From assembly GCF_001612805.1 (NCBI RefSeq), contig NZ_BDBD01000026.1, positions 80,880 to 144,879 on the forward strand: a stretch of DNA of 64,000 bases. Direction: 5' to 3'. The DNA comes from Nocardia coubleae NBRC 108252 (GTDB lineage Bacteria; Actinomycetota; Actinomycetes; Mycobacteriales; Mycobacteriaceae). A program made the position numbers and the translations under genes. The notes below the pieces were generated by a model. That model was not told the DNA's origin and ran no database searches. It saw nothing but the letters and a program-made list of their open reading frames with translations. Positions 1-8,275 of the stretch are shown one piece after another. Every line of letters starts with the position of its first letter. The stretch's first letter is position 1.

Positions 1-599
1 CCCGCCGCCTCGAATGCGGCCAGCGCCTGCCTCGCGAAATCGACGGCCAGTTCACGTCGGCCGATCTCGAACGACGCGGCCGCCAGATTCATCAACGGAT
101 GACCGATCAGCTCGGGCGCCAACCGGCGGGTCACGTCGAGCGACTCGGCGGCGAGCTCATGGGCCCGCGCCCACTGCTGGCGGTGCAGTGCGACCGCCGT
201 CAGCGAGAGCAGGCAGGCCACCGGCAACAGGCCTTGGTCGGTGCCGTCGGCGAGCAGCGACCGGGCCTCTTCCAGCGTTTCCTGGGCGGAATCGAGCTCA
301 CCCAGATGCTGGTAGGCCTGCGAAAGATTGACCAGCGCGGCCGGTCGTTGACGAGCCGCGTCGGCGGGCAGCACGGCAAGCGCGGTCCGCATCAGGCCCA
401 CCGACCGCCGATGTTCACCCAGCTCGTCGGCCATGCTCGCCGCATTGATCAGCGCCGCGCTGCGCAGTCGGGGCGGCGCGTCCTGCGCGGCGCGCTCGAA
501 GATCTCCAGTGCTCCGAGCACGTCACCACGCTGGTAGGCCGCGTAGCCCGCGGCGAGCTGGTCGTCGTCGCCGTCCGATGTTCTACCGGTCGCTGCCAT
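1..599 (-). CDS. TPR-repeat protein, C-terminus cut off by the window edge
   Basis: About 200 residues are visible, starting MAATGRTSDG and running off the left edge with no stop. The sequence is helical and Ala/Leu-rich. It has successive helix pairs of TPR character, such as AYQRGDVLGALEIFERA, LVNLSQAYQHLGELDSAQ and AASSFEIGRRELAVDFARQAL. TPR proteins are usually scaffolds, so no enzymatic role can be read from this part. An AAGGAG site lies 8 nt before the ATG. The gene follows an unknown gene on the same strand after a 48-nt gap and is probably in its operon. A C-terminal effector domain such as CHAT could lie outside the window, but that is speculation. Confidence 0.75.
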   Translation of the reverse strand, partial: MAATGRTSDGDDDQLAAGYAAYQRGDVLGALEIFERAAQDAPPRLRSAALINAASMADELGEHRRSVGLMRTALAVLPADAARQRPAALVNLSQAYQHLGELDSAQETLEEARSLLADGTDQGLLPVACLLSLTAVALHRQQWARAHELAAESLDVTRRLAPELIGHPLMNLAAASFEIGRRELAVDFARQALAAFEAA

Positions 600-647
600 C
601 GCATCGGCTCCTTGTCGTCCGGGCGCGCTCGGTGATCCGTGCGCGCA

Positions 648-1715
648 TCAGAAGTCGTCATCGGATTCGGCGGCTGCGGATTCGGCGGCCAACAGCTGGT
701 CACCCGCCTGTCCGGTGAGTCGGCTGCGGGCGAAGTCGCGGATGCGCGCACGCATGGCCGACTCGTCGGGATATGTGATGGCAGGGCCGACACCGGGGAC
801 GAAAACCGAGAGAGTGGTGAAGGTTTCGACGCTCTCGGCCAGCTGTATCTCCGCCGACCAGCTGTCCGTCCGCAGCTGCAGCTCGGCGGTGGCGGCGGCC
901 TCGGTTCCGTTGTCCACATCGAGGCGGACATGGGGGCGAAGGTGCTCGGGCACGTGGAGTGGGCAGTCCGGCGCAGCAACGACGGTGACCCGTGCCGTCG
1001 ACATTCCCGAGGACCGGGAGACCGTCCAGGACAGCGCATCGGCGCCCGCGTCGAGAATCCCGGGTGGGCATCGCCGCCAGTCCCAGTCACCGCTCCCATG
1101 TGCGACGATCAACCCGTCGCCGGGCTGTTTCCCGCCTGCTGCCAACGCGTAATCATCGGCGCGAGCGGAGGATTCGACAACAGGGCGACCTCGGAGGGAG
1201 CTCGACTCGAGGCCTGCGGTTCGACGAGAACTCAGCTCAGAGATCAACCCCTCGGCATCACCTGGAGTGAACTCGGGCAACTCCGAATCTGCGAGCGCCA
1301 TTTCGCACATCTCACTGAGCTGCCCGATTTCCTCGTCCAGTGAGAGATGATCGAGAGCTGGAATACCGTCGACAGTTGACGCAGGCCACCATCGAGAAGC
1401 CCAGTGTGCGTACGCAAGTCGCCGCAAGGCGGCAGCCAGCTCAGGCCGAACCGATTCAGCGGCGATTTCGCCGTCCACCCCGTCTGCCACTGCGAGCGCG
1501 ACATTCTCCCCATAGACCGCCCACAGCCACTCCTGCGCGGCTTCGCGATCGTCGATCACAGCAGCAGGCAGCTGCCGATCATCGAGCACGCTCCAGCTGA
1601 GGTGCCCACCAACGACTTCGAGGACCATCGCGTCCAAGGGAGCCAGGGTGTCGGTGACCAGCGGAGTTTCATCAGGAGCGATGGTCAGCAGACCATCGGA
1701 GCTGAGCCGAATCAT
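648..1715 (-). CDS. hypothetical protein, 355 aa
   Basis: No family is recognised. The start MIRLSSDGLL is chosen because its ATG overlaps the TGA of the upstream gene by 4 nt (ATGA), which implies translational coupling. The protein is soluble-looking, with no signal peptide or membrane segment. The N-terminal third is acidic and helical. The C-terminal half looks beta-rich (SWTVSRSSGMSTARVTVVAA, ETFTTLSVFVPGVGPAIT) and ends in an Ala/Ser/Asp tail. It sits between an unknown 505-aa protein and a TPR protein, so the three may act together. Confidence 0.7.
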   Translation of the reverse strand: MIRLSSDGLLTIAPDETPLVTDTLAPLDAMVLEVVGGHLSWSVLDDRQLPAAVIDDREAAQEWLWAVYGENVALAVADGVDGEIAAESVRPELAAALRRLAYAHWASRWWPASTVDGIPALDHLSLDEEIGQLSEMCEMALADSELPEFTPGDAEGLISELSSRRTAGLESSSLRGRPVVESSARADDYALAAGGKQPGDGLIVAHGSGDWDWRRCPPGILDAGADALSWTVSRSSGMSTARVTVVAAPDCPLHVPEHLRPHVRLDVDNGTEAAATAELQLRTDSWSAEIQLAESVETFTTLSVFVPGVGPAITYPDESAMRARIRDFARSRLTGQAGDQLLAAESAAAESDDDF

Positions 1716-3232
1716 CAACTGGCCCTCGCTTCCTCGACGTCGTCCATGGCCACGGTGAGCGCCTGCTTCACTCGCGTCCGATGGTCGAGCATCACCGACC
1801 GCGCGACCCCGTCGAGCAGATCCCACAGCTCGACCGGATCGAACACCGCCAGCTCCCGAACGTCACGTCCGTGCAACCGAACCCACAGTCTGCGCAGGTA
1901 GGGCCGCCACGGTGTCCGCAGCTCAGCGGCGACCACCGCCAGCGGTCCGCTCACCGCCTCACCGAGGTGCACCGAGTAGCGCCGCGCTTGCAGGACGTAC
2001 GCTTCCCGCCGCCATCGCGCGTTCACCACCGCGTGCGCCCGCGACCCGAGGCCGGGCTCACCGGCGTCCGCCCGCTGTCCTCTCGAGTCGCACTGCGCAG
2101 CGCCGACAGGAACCCGCACCCCCACGCCGCTCTTCGCCGAAGGTGTAGTGCCGGTATGTAGTCCCGCTTCCGGCCCATCCTGCTCCGATTCCGCAGATCG
2201 TTCGCTGCGGTCTCCACGAGCGCCGGACAACTCCGTCGCGACCAGGTCCCGCGCCGGAGGTACCGCATCCAACGGTGAAAGCCCCAGGGCCAGTTCGCAA
2301 CCAGCCGCCGCAGTCACGCGAAGAGACTCGTCGAGCAACCCCCACGGCGAACAACTCCGGTTCACCTCGGTGCTCACCAACGTCGGCAGGTCGGGCAGAT
2401 CGGTCCGGTCGATGCTGCCCTGCAGAACGGTGAAGACACGTTCGTAGATGCTCCGGTCGAACGGGAGCGCGAGGGTGGCGGTCGAGGCGGCGGCGCCGAC
2501 GGCGGGGCGTGGCGGGCACTCGTGCACGGTCAGGCCCAGGTCGTCGGCTCCGTACCTTGGATGCGCGCGCCACAGTGCGATGCCCCGGTGGGTGCCCACC
2601 TTGTCCTCGATCAACTCGTCGAGCAGCGGCCCGGCGTCGGCGGGGTCGCCCTCGCGGGCCAAAGTGCTCGCGTCGAGTAGTTCAGTCAGCTCGGAGGCGA
2701 GGTCGCGCGCACCGGAGTTCGCCAATGGCCGTGTGCGCCAAGCGGAATCGATGAGCGTTGTCAGCTCGGCAAGCCGGTTCGGTTCGGTCACCAGGTTTTT
2801 CAGCGCCGTCGTGGTGCGCCCGCCCGTTCCCTCGTGTACCTCGCGCAGCACCGCGGCGGCACGCTCGCGGGCATCCGCTCCCGGTTCGCCGTGCAGAGTC
2901 GCCAGCTCGAAGCATCGCTGGAAGTACAGATCCTGCGCGTTGCCCTCGGTGATCCGTAAGGCGCGCCGCGCCTGTTTGAGGACGGTGAACCAGCTCGCGC
3001 ACGCCCGCAGCGCATCGGAACGCGCGAGTACCAGGGAGGTCAGCAAGGTGACGCCGTCGGCGTCGAGAACGCTGCCCGCGCACAGCGGATGCTGCACCGG
3101 CCGGATCACCAGCGGATCGAGGATCAGCTTCACGGTGCGCCGCAACGGCGCACCCTGTGGTCCGCTCAAGGCGTCGACACCGTCGAGCCCGCGCCACACC
3201 TCGTCGAGCACCATGGCGCGGGGTCTTCGCAT
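1715..3232 (-). CDS. hypothetical protein, about 505 aa, first gene of an orphan operon
   Basis: No domain is recognised. Possible starts are ATG 3232 (MRRPRAMVLD) and ATG 3214 (MVLDEVWRG). Neither has a strong ribosome site and the longer form is given. The protein is helical, with no signal sequence. Its N-terminal half carries a compact Cys-containing stretch (VQHPLCAGSVLDADGV). The middle is low-complexity and charged (about residues 320-400, ARGDRSERSAESEQDG). The C-terminal domain is Arg/Trp-rich (RTPWRPYLRRLWVRLHG). Its stop overlaps the next gene by 4 nt. It is divergent from the LpqH-like gene, with 129 bp between them. Confidence 0.65.
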   Translation of the reverse strand: MRRPRAMVLDEVWRGLDGVDALSGPQGAPLRRTVKLILDPLVIRPVQHPLCAGSVLDADGVTLLTSLVLARSDALRACASWFTVLKQARRALRITEGNAQDLYFQRCFELATLHGEPGADARERAAAVLREVHEGTGGRTTTALKNLVTEPNRLAELTTLIDSAWRTRPLANSGARDLASELTELLDASTLAREGDPADAGPLLDELIEDKVGTHRGIALWRAHPRYGADDLGLTVHECPPRPAVGAAASTATLALPFDRSIYERVFTVLQGSIDRTDLPDLPTLVSTEVNRSCSPWGLLDESLRVTAAAGCELALGLSPLDAVPPARDLVATELSGARGDRSERSAESEQDGPEAGLHTGTTPSAKSGVGVRVPVGAAQCDSRGQRADAGEPGLGSRAHAVVNARWRREAYVLQARRYSVHLGEAVSGPLAVVAAELRTPWRPYLRRLWVRLHGRDVRELAVFDPVELWDLLDGVARSVMLDHRTRVKQALTVAMDDVEEARAS

Positions 3233-3361
3233 TCGACCAGGGTAACCGCAGGTCAGCCGACTGTCCGAGGGAAAACTTGGGATCGGTAGGCGGCGCACGA
3301 TTTCTACCTTTCTCTCAACGGGTTCACCGACCCGCTCACACCGAGAGAGAACGGAAACACC

Positions 3362-3874
3362 ATGAACACCAAGCTGATCGCCACCCTCGCCGCCGCCTCC
3401 GCCGCGACCGCCCTGTTCGTCACCGGCTGCAGCGACACCGGCAGCTCCACCAGCACCCCGTCGAGCACCGCCGCCCCCGTGCCGGCCGCGGGCAAGTCCA
3501 CCGCCAGCGTCGACGGCAAGGAACTGACCGCGAAGTTCGACACCACCTGCGCCAAGCAGGCCGGAACCCTGGCACTGGCCCTCACCGACACGGCCAACGC
3601 CACCTACGGCAGCCTCTCGGTGAGCGCGACGCTGGCAGGCGAAACGGTGCAGGCCGTCGCCATCGCGGGCAGCCAGGGCGGATCGAGCGGCATGCCGTAC
3701 GCCGTGGGCTACGGCAACGGCCAGCCCGGCGGCTCGGCCACCCTCGCCAAGGACGGCAACACCTTCCGCGTCACCGGCGAGGGCGTCGGCGCCCCCGACA
3801 TGACCAACCCGCTGGCCGGCCCGTCGACGGTGAAGTTCGACATCACCTTCGCCTGCTCCACCATCGTCGGCTGA
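3362..3874 (+). CDS. LpqH-type (19-kDa antigen family) lipoprotein
   Basis: The 170-residue protein has a lipoprotein signal peptide with lipobox FVTGC, giving lipidated Cys23. A Ser/Thr/Pro-rich linker follows. The mature domain shares the mycobacterial LpqH pattern: VDGKELTAKF near the start, ATLAKDGNTFRVTG, then a DMTNPLAGPS segment and a closing FACS motif. Two conserved Cys (in DTTCAK and FACS) probably form a disulfide, as in LpqH. It is anchored to the outer face of the cytoplasmic membrane or exposed in the envelope. In mycobacteria this family is an abundant TLR2-active lipoprotein of unclear physiological role. A purine-rich ribosome site (GAGAGAGAACGGA) precedes the ATG. It is followed after 47 nt by a membrane-protein gene. 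Confidence 0.85.
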   Translation: MNTKLIATLAAASAATALFVTGCSDTGSSTSTPSSTAAPVPAAGKSTASVDGKELTAKFDTTCAKQAGTLALALTDTANATYGSLSVSATLAGETVQAVAIAGSQGGSSGMPYAVGYGNGQPGGSATLAKDGNTFRVTGEGVGAPDMTNPLAGPSTVKFDITFACSTIVG

Positions 3875-3921
3875 CCTGACCCCCTGATCGCGATCCGGTC
3901 GCATCCATCCCGAGGAGAATC

Positions 3922-4722
3922 ATGAAATCCAAGCTGCGTGCGGCCGCGGTCGCCTTCGGAATCCTGGCCATCGGCTACTACCTCTACTACGGCCTCACCT
4001 ACACGCCCGACGAATTCACCGGCACCATGCTCGGCTGGGTCGGCCCGCAGATGGCGTTGCCCATCATCGCGCTGACGATCGTGCCGATGGTCTTCGCCTT
4101 CACCGGCGACGGCATCTTCGAGGCCTTCACCGGTCACAACAGCTCGGAGTTCCGCAGCGGTGAGATCGGTATCGGCACCATCACCTCGTTCCGCCAGACC
4201 GGGGTGTCGGTCAACGACCAGCCGCAGGTGCGGATCGAATTCCGCGTCGAAGGCGCCGACGGCAAGACCTTCGACTCCCACGCGAAGATGATCGTGCCGC
4301 TCACCGAACTGGCCCTGCTGCGCCCCGGCGTGGTCCTGCCGGTGCGATACCTGCCCGGCCGCACCGACAAGGTGGAGGTCGACCGCTCCGGCGACGCAGG
4401 CGCCGCCCAGCGCGCCATGAACGAATCGCTCATCCGCAAGGGCATCACCACCCGCGACAAGCTCGACATCGCCGAACGCGGCATCGCCGCCCAGGCGGTG
4501 GTCCGCAGCCTCGATGTGCCCGGTCGCATCCGCGGCGGCTACACCGAGGTGGTGCTCGGGCTGGTCGTCACCCGCCCCGACGGCAGCACCTTCCAGACCG
4601 GCGCCGAGAAGTACCTGCCACCGACCGCGATCGGATCGGTGCAGGTGGGACGCATCATCGGCGTCCACTACCTGCCCGGCGACGAACAGGAGGTGGTGAT
4701 CTCACTGCCCATCAACGCCTGA
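3922..4722 (+). CDS. membrane protein with two copies of a DUF3592-like domain
   Basis: 266 residues. Two N-terminal membrane helices (about residues 7-25 and 40-62) precede a soluble part. That part is an internal duplication. The first copy runs from GTITSFRQTG to LLRPGVVLPVRYLPGRTDKV, and the second from AQAVVRSLDVPG to IGSVQVGRIIGVHYLPGDEQEV. Both end in the same hydrophobic (V/I)xYLPG turn, which resembles DUF3592-type domains. Function unknown. A GAGGAG-type site precedes the ATG. It may be cotranscribed with the upstream lipoprotein gene, and a strong terminator follows it. Confidence 0.75.
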   Translation: MKSKLRAAAVAFGILAIGYYLYYGLTYTPDEFTGTMLGWVGPQMALPIIALTIVPMVFAFTGDGIFEAFTGHNSSEFRSGEIGIGTITSFRQTGVSVNDQPQVRIEFRVEGADGKTFDSHAKMIVPLTELALLRPGVVLPVRYLPGRTDKVEVDRSGDAGAAQRAMNESLIRKGITTRDKLDIAERGIAAQAVVRSLDVPGRIRGGYTEVVLGLVVTRPDGSTFQTGAEKYLPPTAIGSVQVGRIIGVHYLPGDEQEVVISLPINA

Positions 4723-4732
4723 CCCACCACCC

Positions 4733-4764
4733 ACTCGGCGCGTGCTGCCCACGCGCCGAGTTTT
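4733..4764 (+). terminator. rho-independent terminator
   Basis: Perfect 12-bp stem, ACTCGGCGCGTG pairing with CACGCGCCGAGT, with a 5-nt loop and TTTT at its end. It ends the LpqH-like/duplicated-domain unit before phoX. Confidence 0.9.
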
Positions 4765-4845
4765 GGTCGTGCGTTCACCTTCACGTTCCCGACGCCTCGC
4801 CTGCGCTGCCTACCGTGCCGGAAACCGCACTAATCAGGAGTAATC

Positions 4846-6894
4846 GTGAGTCTGAAACCGCTCGCCCTTTTCGTCACCCACGACGGTCAGTCGTCACGCT
4901 CGGCCATCACCTGCGAATACAAGTGTGGCAACGCCTGCTTCCACGAGGTCCCCAACACCTCCGACGGCGAGTACTTCGGTGACATCGTCGCCCGCCTGAA
5001 CCGTCGCGGACTCATCAAGGGCGGTGCCGCGGCGGTGCTCGCCGTCGGCGCCGCGAGCATGCTCGCCGCCTGTGGCGACGACAGCTCCGACACCGGTTCG
5101 ACTGGTTCGCCCGGCACCGGCACCGGCTTCACGCCCGTCGCGCCGAACAAGGAAGACGCCGTCGTCGTCCCCGAGGGCTACGAGCAGTCGGTGCTGATCC
5201 GCTGGGGTGACGCGGTGATCGAGGGCGCGCCCGCCTTCGACTTCGAGAAGCAGACCCCGGCCGCCGCCGCTCAGCAGTTCGGCTACAACTGCGACTTCGC
5301 CGGTCTGCTGCCCATCGAGGGTGAGGCCGACAAGTACGTGCTGGTCGTGAGCCACGAGTACAGCACCGAGCCGATGATGTTCCGCGGCTACAACAAGGAC
5401 GCGCCGACCCGCGAGCAGTTCGAGATCGCCCTCGCCTCGCACGGCCTGAGCGTTGTCGAGGTGCACGGGCAGGCCGGATCGGGTCAGCTGAAGCCGGTGT
5501 TCGGCAAGTACAACCGCCGCATCACCGCGACCACCGAGTTCGAGGTGCGTGGTCCGGCCGCCGGTAGCGCGCTGCTGAAGACCAAGGCCGACCCGACCGG
5601 TACCAAGGTGCTCGGCACGTTGAACAACTGTTCCGGTGGTGTAACCCCTTGGGGCACGGTGCTTTCCGGTGAAGAGAACTTCAACCAGTACTTCGGCAAC
5701 GCCGAGAAGGTGACCGACGCCGACGTTGCCAAGAAGCTGAAGCGCTACGGCATCGAGGGCGGCGCGTCGGAGCGTCGCTGGGAGAACTTCGACCCGCGCT
5801 TCGACCTCACCCAGGAACTCAACGAGGTCAACCGCTTCGGTTACGTCGTCGAGGTGAACCCGTGGGATGCGTCCTCGGCGCCGGTGAAGCACACCGCGCT
5901 CGGCCGCTTCAAGCACGAGGCCGCCACCATCCACGTCACCGCCGACGGCAGCGTCGTCGCCTACAGCGGTGACGACGAGCGCTTCGACTACATGTACAAG
6001 TTCGTCTCCGCCAAGAAGGTGCAGCCGGGCGTCGGCGCGTCGAGCATGCGCCACAACATGACCATCCTCGACGAGGGCACCCTCTACGTCGCCAAGCTCA
6101 CCGGCGACCACGCCGCCGAGATCGACGGTTCCGGCAAGGTCCCCAACGGCGGTTTCACCGGTAAGGGCGAGTGGATCCGCCTGCTCGAGACCGGCGCCGA
6201 CGGCAAGGGCAAGTCGTTCGTCGACGGCATGTCGGCCGAAGAGGTCGCCGTGTTCACCCGCCTGGCCGGCGACAAGGTCGGCGCGACCAAGATGGACCGC
6301 CCCGAGGACTTCGAGACCAACCCGAAGACCGGCAAGGTGTACGTGGCGCTGACCAACAACACCAAGCGCGGCGAGGAAGGCAAGCCGGGCCCCGACGAGG
6401 CCAACCCGCGCAAGCTGAACAAGAACGGCCAGGTCCTCGAGCTCACCGACAACCACACCGGCACCGAGTTCACCTGGACCCTGCTGCTGGTCTGCGGTGA
6501 CCCCGCCGCCGCCGACACCTACTTCAGCGGCTTCGACAAGTCCAAGGTCAGCCCCATCTCCTGCCCCGACAACCTGGCCTTCGACCCCTACGGCAACCTG
6601 TGGATCTCCACCGACGGCAACGCCCTGAAGTCCAACGACGGCCTGTTCGCCGTGGTCCTCGACGGCCCCAACCGCGGTGAGACCAAACAGTTCCTCACCG
6701 TCCCCCGCGGCGGCGAGACCTGCGGCCCGATCATCACCGAGAAGCAGGTCATCGTCTCCGTCCAGCACCCCGGCGAGTCCGACGACGCCACCGTCGACAA
6801 GCCCCTGTCGAACTGGCCCGACTGCGGCACCACCCAACCCCGCCCGTCGGTCGCGGTGGTCTGGAAGAAGAACGGCGGTCGCATCGGCGTCTGA
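4846..6894 (+). CDS. phoX: PhoX-family alkaline phosphatase, Tat-exported lipoprotein-like
   Basis: 682 residues. The PhoX (DUF839) family is a calcium-dependent phosphomonoesterase that releases phosphate outside the membrane. Family marks include the N-terminal motif CEYKCGNACFHEVPNTSDGE (residues 23-42), NNCSGGVTPWGT, SGEENFNQYF, NRFGYVVEVNPWD, KHEAATIHV and the C-terminal CPDNLAFDPYGNLWI. The start is GTG with AGGAG 5 nt upstream. The Tat motif is unusual in being internal: NRRGLIKGG at residues 52-60, then a hydrophobic stretch ending in lipobox LAAC (Cys76). About 50 conserved residues therefore lie ahead of the signal. This is typical of actinobacterial PhoX as I recall it. No Pho box was identified. 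Confidence 0.92.
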   Translation: MSLKPLALFVTHDGQSSRSAITCEYKCGNACFHEVPNTSDGEYFGDIVARLNRRGLIKGGAAAVLAVGAASMLAACGDDSSDTGSTGSPGTGTGFTPVAPNKEDAVVVPEGYEQSVLIRWGDAVIEGAPAFDFEKQTPAAAAQQFGYNCDFAGLLPIEGEADKYVLVVSHEYSTEPMMFRGYNKDAPTREQFEIALASHGLSVVEVHGQAGSGQLKPVFGKYNRRITATTEFEVRGPAAGSALLKTKADPTGTKVLGTLNNCSGGVTPWGTVLSGEENFNQYFGNAEKVTDADVAKKLKRYGIEGGASERRWENFDPRFDLTQELNEVNRFGYVVEVNPWDASSAPVKHTALGRFKHEAATIHVTADGSVVAYSGDDERFDYMYKFVSAKKVQPGVGASSMRHNMTILDEGTLYVAKLTGDHAAEIDGSGKVPNGGFTGKGEWIRLLETGADGKGKSFVDGMSAEEVAVFTRLAGDKVGATKMDRPEDFETNPKTGKVYVALTNNTKRGEEGKPGPDEANPRKLNKNGQVLELTDNHTGTEFTWTLLLVCGDPAAADTYFSGFDKSKVSPISCPDNLAFDPYGNLWISTDGNALKSNDGLFAVVLDGPNRGETKQFLTVPRGGETCGPIITEKQVIVSVQHPGESDDATVDKPLSNWPDCGTTQPRPSVAVVWKKNGGRIGV

Positions 6895-6921
6895 CCTCCG
6901 CCGACACCCGATCTGCTGACG

Positions 6922-6953
6922 AAGCCGCTACCCGACTGGGCGGGTAGCGGCTT
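6922..6953 (+). terminator. rho-independent terminator after phoX
   Basis: Perfect 13-bp stem AAGCCGCTACCCG / CGGGTAGCGGCTT with a 6-nt loop, 28 nt after the phoX stop, followed by TTTG. Confidence 0.9.
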
Positions 6954-7031
6954 TGTCATGTCATCGGCGCCGGATCAGGATTCGTCGGTGGGTGGACGTA
7001 TGTTGGGGCGCACGGCGGCGATGGGAGTGGT

Positions 7032-7703
7032 GTGAAGGTGGGTAGGCGGGTGCGGTTCGAGCCAGGGGTGGCGGTGCTCGGGGAATTGCGACCTGCGGTT
7101 TCGCCCGATGATGATCCGGTCGGGGAACGCGAGGTGTCCGGGGTCGAGTATCGGGACATCGATTTCGCCGATGCGCAAGTGTACGGGTTCGGTGCCGAGG
7201 GGTGCCGGTTCGTGAGTGTGCGGTTTCCGACTTTGTTGCGGCAGACCACTATTGCGGAATCGGAATTGCAGGTGTGCGATCTGGCGAATGTGCAGGCCGA
7301 CGATTCCTCGATGTTCGAAAGTGTGGTCGGCAACGGCCGGATCACCGGGTTGTCCTGGACCGCAGGGGTTTTGCGTGACGTGCTCGTGGAGTCGACGCGA
7401 GCCGACATGGCGTCGTTCGCCGAATCCCGTTTGAGCAAGGTTGTTTTCCGGGACTGCGATCTGCGCCAGGCCGATTTCCAGCGCACCGACTTCCGCAATG
7501 TGCGCTTCGAACGCTGCAATCTCGCGGGTGCCCGGTTCACCGGAGCCCGCATCCAGCAGAACCTTCGTTTCGAAGACTGCGATCTCACCGGCATCTACGG
7601 GGTCACGGCATTGCGCGGGGCGACGATCCAGGGCGGTGACCTCGAAACACTGGCCGCCACACTGGCCCGTGAACTGGGCATCACGGTGGAGCTCGGAAGT
7701 TAG
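7032..7703 (+). CDS. pentapeptide-repeat protein
   Basis: 223 residues, GTG start. From about residue 35 the sequence follows the A(D/N)LxX five-residue rhythm of the right-handed quadrilateral beta helix. Examples are VQADDSSMFESV, SFAESRLSKVVFRDCDLRQADFQRTDFRNVRFERCNLAG and LRFEDCDLTGIYG. There is no signal peptide. Some family members (Qnr, MfpA) mimic DNA and protect gyrase, but most have no known role, and nothing here assigns a target. It stands alone after the phoX terminator. Confidence 0.8.
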   Translation: MKVGRRVRFEPGVAVLGELRPAVSPDDDPVGEREVSGVEYRDIDFADAQVYGFGAEGCRFVSVRFPTLLRQTTIAESELQVCDLANVQADDSSMFESVVGNGRITGLSWTAGVLRDVLVESTRADMASFAESRLSKVVFRDCDLRQADFQRTDFRNVRFERCNLAGARFTGARIQQNLRFEDCDLTGIYGVTALRGATIQGGDLETLAATLARELGITVELGS

Positions 7704-7783
7704 CCCAGCCTGTCGCCGACAATGGGCCTTCGACCTGTACGGTCGCCTGCGGCGCGAGGCGGGTATGCCGGAATACTTGCGGC

Positions 7784-7987
7784 ATGTCTGAGGTGACAAC
7801 GCTCGAGGTTCCCAAGGCGGTCCATGACCGGTTGTGGGCGTTCGCAGTCGCTCGCGGCCTCACGGCGGCACAGGCGATCGACGTGTTGATCGATGCGGCG
7901 GACGCCCGGCCGAAACCAACGATCGGGGGATATCGCAGTAACGATCCCTTGTCCGCTGAGGAGATCGATAAGGAACTCGGCGTTTGA
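7784..7987 (+). CDS. small antitoxin-like protein, 67 aa
   Basis: The sequence begins MSEVTTLEVPKAVHDRLWAF. It looks like a short DNA-binding antitoxin: a beta-strand-like start, two helices (HDRLWAFAVARG, TAAQAIDVLIDAAD) and an acidic disordered tail (PLSAEEIDKELGV). No family is certain. No toxin gene follows. Its end lies 7 bp from the end of a convergent Phd-type antitoxin gene. Confidence 0.55.
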   Translation: MSEVTTLEVPKAVHDRLWAFAVARGLTAAQAIDVLIDAADARPKPTIGGYRSNDPLSAEEIDKELGV

Positions 7988-7994
7988 CGGCGAT

Positions 7995-8243
7995 TCACTT
8001 CATGTTCGGTAGATGTCGCGTGACAATCTCGCCGCGCGCCAGCTCCGCATCGGAGGCAATCAAGCGCCCGACCGTTTCCGGGTCGGACAGAATCTCGATC
8101 GTTTCCTCCATCGACGCGAGGTCGTCGACGGCCATCAACACTGCTGCAGGCTCGCCGTGCACAGTGATCGTCACCCGTTCGTGCTGGCCGCGAACCCGAG
8201 CGACCAGCTCCGAGAGCGTTGCTTTCGCTTCAGCCAGCTTCAT
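7995..8243 (-). CDS. Phd/YefM-family type II antitoxin, apparently without a toxin
   Basis: 82 residues. It shows the Phd/YefM layout: N-terminal MKLAEAKATLSELVARV, then the strand-forming RVTITVHGEPAAVLMAVDDL, then an acidic toxin-neutralising tail with SMEETIEIL. Members bind operator DNA and inhibit RelE/Doc/VapC-type toxins. The canonical partner would directly precede or follow it. Instead the flanks are the glucosylglycerate hydrolase end (32 bp upstream) and a convergent small gene, so it appears to be an orphan. Confidence 0.8.
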   Translation of the reverse strand: MKLAEAKATLSELVARVRGQHERVTITVHGEPAAVLMAVDDLASMEETIEILSDPETVGRLIASDAELARGEIVTRHLPNMK

Positions 8244-8275
8244 AGTCGCAAGTCCATAATCCGCGTCGATGCAAG

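Noticed and set aside
4894..6837. Long open frame on the minus strand opposite phoX
   Set aside because: Composition is typical of an antisense frame in GC-rich coding DNA (Gly/Val/Asp-rich, no domain), while the plus-strand frame is an unambiguous PhoX.
7032..7703. Quinolone-resistance (MfpA/Qnr) assignment for the pentapeptide protein
   Set aside because: The repeat fold alone does not show gyrase binding. The length and imperfect repeats do not single out MfpA.
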